Below are positions 59,410 to 64,000 of a stretch of DNA of 64,000 nucleotides, piece after piece (position 1 is the first letter of the stretch; each line of letters opens with the position of its first letter). Under the pieces are notes generated by a model that saw only the letters and a program-made list of their open reading frames with translations, searched no databases and was not told where the DNA came from. The stretch comes from Datnioides undecimradiatus (taxonomy: Eukaryota; Chordata; Actinopteri; Lobotiformes; Datnioididae): NCBI GenBank assembly GCA_008933995.1, contig WARS01000036.1, positions 6,610,419 to 6,674,418 of the forward strand. Direction: 5' to 3'. Position numbers and translations under genes: made by a program.

Positions 59410-62400
59410 ATGATGGAGAGGAGATTTGGATGGCGAAAGCTATTTTTGATACTCTCAGGTAGGTTTTTTGGTTTGTTTTCCTCCTCTTTTCTATAAACCA
59501 CCACCACACCTTTATGGTATTATCACCTGTGTTAATCATTAATCCAACTTCTTGCTACTCAGCCGGAAGCACCACTGCATTTTACTAAAAGGAGATATAT
59601 AAAACAGAAGTAAAGTTGGTCATATTAAATCTTAGCAAGTTTTCTTTGCCCCCTAAACAACATTACACAAGTAAATCTAAATAATTCTGTTATATTAATA
59701 AATGAATTACTAGGATGGAGACTGACATTAGATATTTCTCTTTCTTTCAGTACTTCCCTGCTGTAGGAGTTTACAGGTTTCTATTCCAGAGATAGAATAT
59801 GAGGCTAAGAGAGGAGATGATGTTACCATGACCTGTTCCTTCATCCCAGCCAGACCAATCTCCAATTCATTTGTCCTCACATGGGGAGTTTATCCTGACA
59901 CCCCTGATGGTACACTGGTGAGAGTTCAATCTAGCTGTGTGTTATCTAGATAGTGAGTGTTGTGATGCTACTTACACAAAGGGAATAATTACGTGTGTGG
60001 TTCAGTTTATTTTTTCTGTGCTACTTAGTCGTAGGTTTCCTGTCGCCTTATTTCAGCTTCAGCTTTGAGGCTGCACATGCTGACGGTTAATAAAACTGGG
60101 GCAGTGCAGTTTGAAAGTTGGGAGCATTAACACACAGGGGAGGGTGTAACAAAAGATCAGCATTTGAGTTGTATTACGTGATGTGTAGGTTTGAACAGTG
60201 TTTGAGCTCTATGACATTTCAGTATTCTGAAGTCCTCCACCTCTATGCTAGTATTACGCCACATCATAGTACCCTTCAATCTATTAACATTCTCAGAAAA
60301 CCACTTAAGCCAAGGGGAGGTTTTCACCTAGAGACACTGGCTCAAAACATCCTATCCTCTTGGTTAAAGTGTTGTTGTATCTGTGCAATATTAAACAACA
60401 CAGCGTCAATTTTTAAACCACCTATTCTAACCACTTAGTCTGTAATAATAACCTATTATACTACTAACCTACCTATGTCAAGATTGTGTCATTTTCATTT
60501 TTTATGATGGACTATGATTCACTGAAGTGAATTAGAGTTGAGTAGCATTTCTATGCAGAGTTTTCCCTGCTCTACTCTTGATAGTTGATCAGTTTCACTG
60601 TAGAGCACAAGTTCCTCCCTACTGTGTGTAATAGTTTTGACCTTTGTTCAGTGAACGACGAATGAATGAATACAGGTAAGTCAAAATTCATAATAGACAC
60701 AGTCTTTCTGAAAATGCCCTTCCTCAAAAGTCTGCTTTGAGTCCATTGTGACATTTTACCCAATAACATTGTTTTATTTCATGTCAGTTGTCATAATGTC
60801 ACTTTTTATTGCATAATGCAACTTTACATGACAGTAACAGTCACCTTTTAGCTAATCACATACTCCCTGCCTCTCTGAGGCTAACAAGTTCTATAACACC
60901 CAGAACATTTGTGCCTCCTCTCCATCTCCTTCTAGCTAGACCAACACCAAATAGAATCCATTAACTAGAGGCTGGTGCAGCTTGATAAGCAATGATGAAA
61001 TAAAACTAGATATAATGCCATCATGAAATAAAAACAGTCTTTTGATAAACAGCCTTTTGAAATAAAATTCATAATTATACGGATATAATAACCAGCAAAT
61101 TCCAGTTATTATGCAATTGCATTATGAAATAGCGTTTCACATAACATGTATATGTTTTTGTTTATTTCTCCAGAAACCTGTGGCCACATTTTTCAACAAT
61201 AATCCAATTGACATAGCACCTGCTTATGAAGGCAGAGCCTTTCTGGAGGTTGACATTAACAGACAAATAAGCACACTTCGCTTAACAAAGTTGACCATAC
61301 AAGACAGCCGCCGTTACTCCTGCAGTGTAATTATCCCTAATGATGATGAGGGAACAACTACTGCCTCCACTTCCCTTCTGGTCCTTGGTGAGAACTGTTT
61401 CTTGTGAATAAGTGTATGTTGTCCCCATGAAGATGTAAAATCAGCAGCCTCCTTGCATTTCTTTGGTAATAAATGAATGTTGTTTTCTTCCAGTTCCTCC
61501 CTCTATGCCAGTCTGCAAAATTCAGGGAAAAGCGGAGTACTTTCAAAACATCACCCTTACCTGCAGGTCTGAGGAGGGATCTCCAAAACCTGTTTCTAAA
61601 TGGGAGAGCTACAGCGTTCAAAATATTCAAAGACAATTTCCACCTAAGACAATAGAAAGTATGTAATTTAAACCATCCACGTGTTACTTTTTAAGCACAC
61701 ATCTATGGCAGGCTAGTTGAGAGTGTATTTGCATAAGCAGAGTTAATGTAAAGAACTGCAAAATGGGCATTAATGTCAGCATTATTTAGCCTATTTTTTG
61801 TAATTATATTGCAGAGGATGGAGCTCTATCTCTCTTTAACATTTCAAGAGAAACATCTGGGTTCTACATTTGCATATCAACCAATCAAATTGGTTCTGCC
61901 AGCTGCAACCTTACCTTAGCCGTGATGCCTCGTAAGTATTTAAACGTGATGTACCCGTTTATGATTGATCATGATCTGAAACAGAGAATTACCACACAAT
62001 TCTGCAATTACCCTCTGATCTTTTGAGCTTTTTATACTCTTTTGCTTAATGTGGCCCATAGATTCCACATCCATTTTGAGAACAAAATAACTTTTAAAGT
62101 AAAAGTAACATTAAAGTAACATTTTTACTTTTACATACTGCAATACTTGAATTACTAGTTTAACTACTTTTACCTTGCAACTGACACTGATGAGGGTCCT
62201 GATTTCAACTTCAGTCTTTAAATGTGATATTGTGTAGGAGACACATTTCACAGGCTTCTAGTTTCATTGAGTCAGCTGGGTGTGGTGTTTCAGCCATATT
62301 TAAGTCACATAGATAACTAGCTAGCTAGTTATGATGTTAGTTTTCATTTCTGCAGAATTATCATTGCAAGCAGGAATTTCCCATGCAAAAATAAAAAAAT

Positions 62401-63491
62401 ATTTCATATGAGTGAGTTGTAGAAGGCAAGGTTTACATTTGCAAGTTTAAAATGGCTAATGAAGTGGTAAATACTGTTTAGCCCTAAATGCTGCTCAGAC
62501 CTGAAATAAGTATTGTCTGAAACACCCATGTCTTTCCTCCTTTTTCACCAGCCAGCATCAACATAGGGTCCACTGCAGCTATAATTGGAGGAGTCCTTGC
62601 AGGTGTAGTGTTGCTGGGGATTATCATCTTCTGTTGCTGCCGCAAAAAGGGCACAAAGGAGGAGAAAGCTGAAGGGTATGTACGTTTGTGCCATGCTTGG
62701 CAATACAATACACTAACAGCCATGTTAGTGATATTAGTAATATCAAAATGTCACAGATGCTTTAAATACTATGTTCTTCTTTCATGTATCTTTCGTGTTT
62801 TCCTGTTAGTTACCCTGGAGAAGTGTTTTATGACAGAGATGCTCCTGAAGCTGGAGGGGAGTACAGGGATGAAAAGCCAAACAATGAAACAAAGGAGCTG
62901 AACCAGCAGGACGACAAAGACATTGTTCCTAAAAATAGTCACAATGTAGGAACAGTTGAACATTTTGAGGATGATCAACAGAGTTATAATAGTGGTAGAG
63001 AAAGGCATGATGGTAAGAGTGATGTTGACTCTCAGCGTTACCAGGATGACCGTGACCACTATCGTGGAAGTCGTGATCGTCTTGATGATAAACGTAACCA
63101 GTACAGTGGCAGTCGTGATCGCCTCGACGATCAACGCTATCATTACAGTGGTAGTCGTGATCGCCTAGACGATCAACATGATCGTTATGGTGGAAGTCGT
63201 GATCGTCTAGACGATCAACGTGATCGTTATGGTGGAAGTCGTGATCGCCTAGATGATCAACGTGATCGCTATCGTGGAAGTCGTGACCGACTTGATGATC
63301 ACCGTGATCGCTACGGAGGAAGTCGTGATCGGCTTGATGATTGTCGTGATCGTTATGGTGGAAGCCGCGATCGCCTTGACGACCACAGTGATCGCTATCC
63401 TAGCAGTCAAGATTATCCTAGTGATCGCAGTAATCGCCATGGTGGCAGTCGTGACCGCCTTGATTACACTGACGATCAGTACAGAAACTGA
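59410..63491 (+). CDS. gpa33: Cell-surface A33 antigen (immunoglobulin superfamily) with repeat tail
   Basis: GPA33 is a CTX/JAM-family membrane glycoprotein of gut epithelium. Exons: 59410-59458, 59751-59917, 61174-61387, 61494-61658, 61815-61931, 62552-62675, 62810-63491; 1518 nt, 505 residues plus TGA. A signal peptide covers about 1-24. The V-type domain has C45, W61 and Y120xC122 (DSRRYSC). The C2-type domain has C167, W180 and YxC218, plus the extra pair C151/C229 typical of A33. A membrane span covers about 246-264, followed by CCC (265-267), a likely palmitoylation site also clustered in mammalian A33. The tail is acidic, then carries about ten 14-residue units of the form GSRDRLDD-xRxxYx (365-504). 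Human A33 is about 319 residues without this array. Two ATGs start in frame (59410, 59413). POU2F1 as neighbour supports the call. Confidence 0.93.
63066..63485 (+). repeat. 42-bp coding minisatellite in GPA33 last exon
   Basis: Ten tandem 42-bp units start at 63066 and recur every 42 bp. Eight encode GSRDRLDD followed by a variable x-R/H/S-x-x-Y-x hexamer. The ninth (63402) is degenerate and the tenth (63444) ends in DYTDDQYRN. Period and frame are exact, with no indels. Arrays of this type commonly vary in copy number. Confidence 0.95.
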
Positions 63492-63683
63492 TGCAAATAA
63501 CTGCTGTTACTGAATGTCTGTTTAAAGCCCTAAAAATCTGGACAGGTTTTGTGTCTGATCACATCACAGAAGAAACAGCAAAAACAAAGTTTGCGCATCC
63601 TCAAAATATCGTAAATTTTTTAATAGTGGTATTCAAATAGTAGCCTAGATATCTGTGGAAATTAGAAATACAGGCCCGTCTCT

Positions 63684-63689
63684 AATAAA
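63684..63689 (+). other. Candidate poly(A) signal, GPA33
   Basis: AATAAA about 195 bp after the GPA33 stop, giving a short 3' UTR. The remaining sequence to 64000 shows nothing recognisable. Confidence 0.5.
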
Positions 63690-64000
63690 AGCCTGTTCCA
63701 CACACAGGCCTGGTTCTCTCTGCCACCAAGACCAATATCTAAAATTTTACAGTAGGAAGTTCATGACTACTGTCATGCTGGTCTCGTTGCCAATGCACTC
63801 TAGCTAAGCGGACAGGATGTATTTCACCTGCACAAGCCAATCCATTGATCACAGTCACACATTCAGCAGCAGCAATTAATGTTGGGCATTACTGATTGGG
63901 AAATACACTAGACGTCTTTCCTGCAAGATCAATATGCTTCAACTGGACCAAAACTTCTAATCCTGCTAACCCTTACATATTGTTCTATCATCTAATTGGT

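Noticed and set aside
63066-63485. Regular repeats that could suggest a CRISPR array
   Set aside because: Units are contiguous with no spacers, lie in a coding exon and belong to a vertebrate genome.
62769-63513. Long overlapping ORFs on both strands over the GPA33 repeat array (for example 62769-63143 minus, 63249-63440 minus, 63253-63513 plus)
   Set aside because: They arise because the 42-bp repeat lacks stops in several frames; only the GPA33 frame connects to upstream exons with correct phase.

Overview
The window is vertebrate nuclear DNA, almost certainly from a spiny-rayed (percomorph) teleost. Genes are split into many short exons with GT-AG introns. The encoded proteins are vertebrate-specific, and the intergenic DNA carries dinucleotide microsatellites and interspersed repeats typical of fish. 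I rebuilt seven protein-coding genes exon by exon; in each, splice phases agree across every junction and six of the seven coding sequences close on a stop codon.

Layout from left to right: TFDP1 (minus, 3' end off the window), DCUN1D2 (plus), GRTP1 (plus), LAMP1 (minus), a CD247/CD3-zeta-like gene (plus), POU2F1/OCT1 (minus) and GPA33 (plus). From general knowledge, TFDP1, DCUN1D2, GRTP1 and LAMP1 are neighbours at human 13q34, while CD247, POU2F1 and GPA33 are neighbours at human 1q24. The window therefore joins two blocks that are separate in mammals, with the join between LAMP1 and CD247 (about 27.3-29.8 kb). LAMP1/CD247 and POU2F1/GPA33 are divergent pairs; GRTP1/LAMP1 and CD247/POU2F1 are convergent pairs.

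Functions are mixed: cell-cycle transcription (TFDP1), cullin neddylation (DCUN1D2), Rab GTPase activation (GRTP1), lysosomal membrane (LAMP1), T-cell receptor signalling (CD247), POU-homeodomain transcription (POU2F1) and an epithelial junction immunoglobulin protein (GPA33). They are not an operon or one pathway.

The most unusual points are: (1) the LAMP1 gene reads as a single-LAMP-domain protein of 252 residues, with the signal peptide joined straight to the hinge and second domain; (2) the CD247-like chain has one complete ITAM plus one lone YxxL instead of three ITAMs; (3) the GPA33 tail carries a 42-bp minisatellite encoding about ten copies of a charged 14-residue unit; (4) a piece of 28S rRNA of about 225 bp lies antisense inside an older fish transposon in CD247 intron 1; (5) two CLEAR/TFEB-like E-boxes sit upstream of LAMP1; (6) GCTAAC/GCTAGC motif clusters mark the 5' regions of four genes. 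No CRISPR array, operon, tRNA gene or intact transposase was seen.
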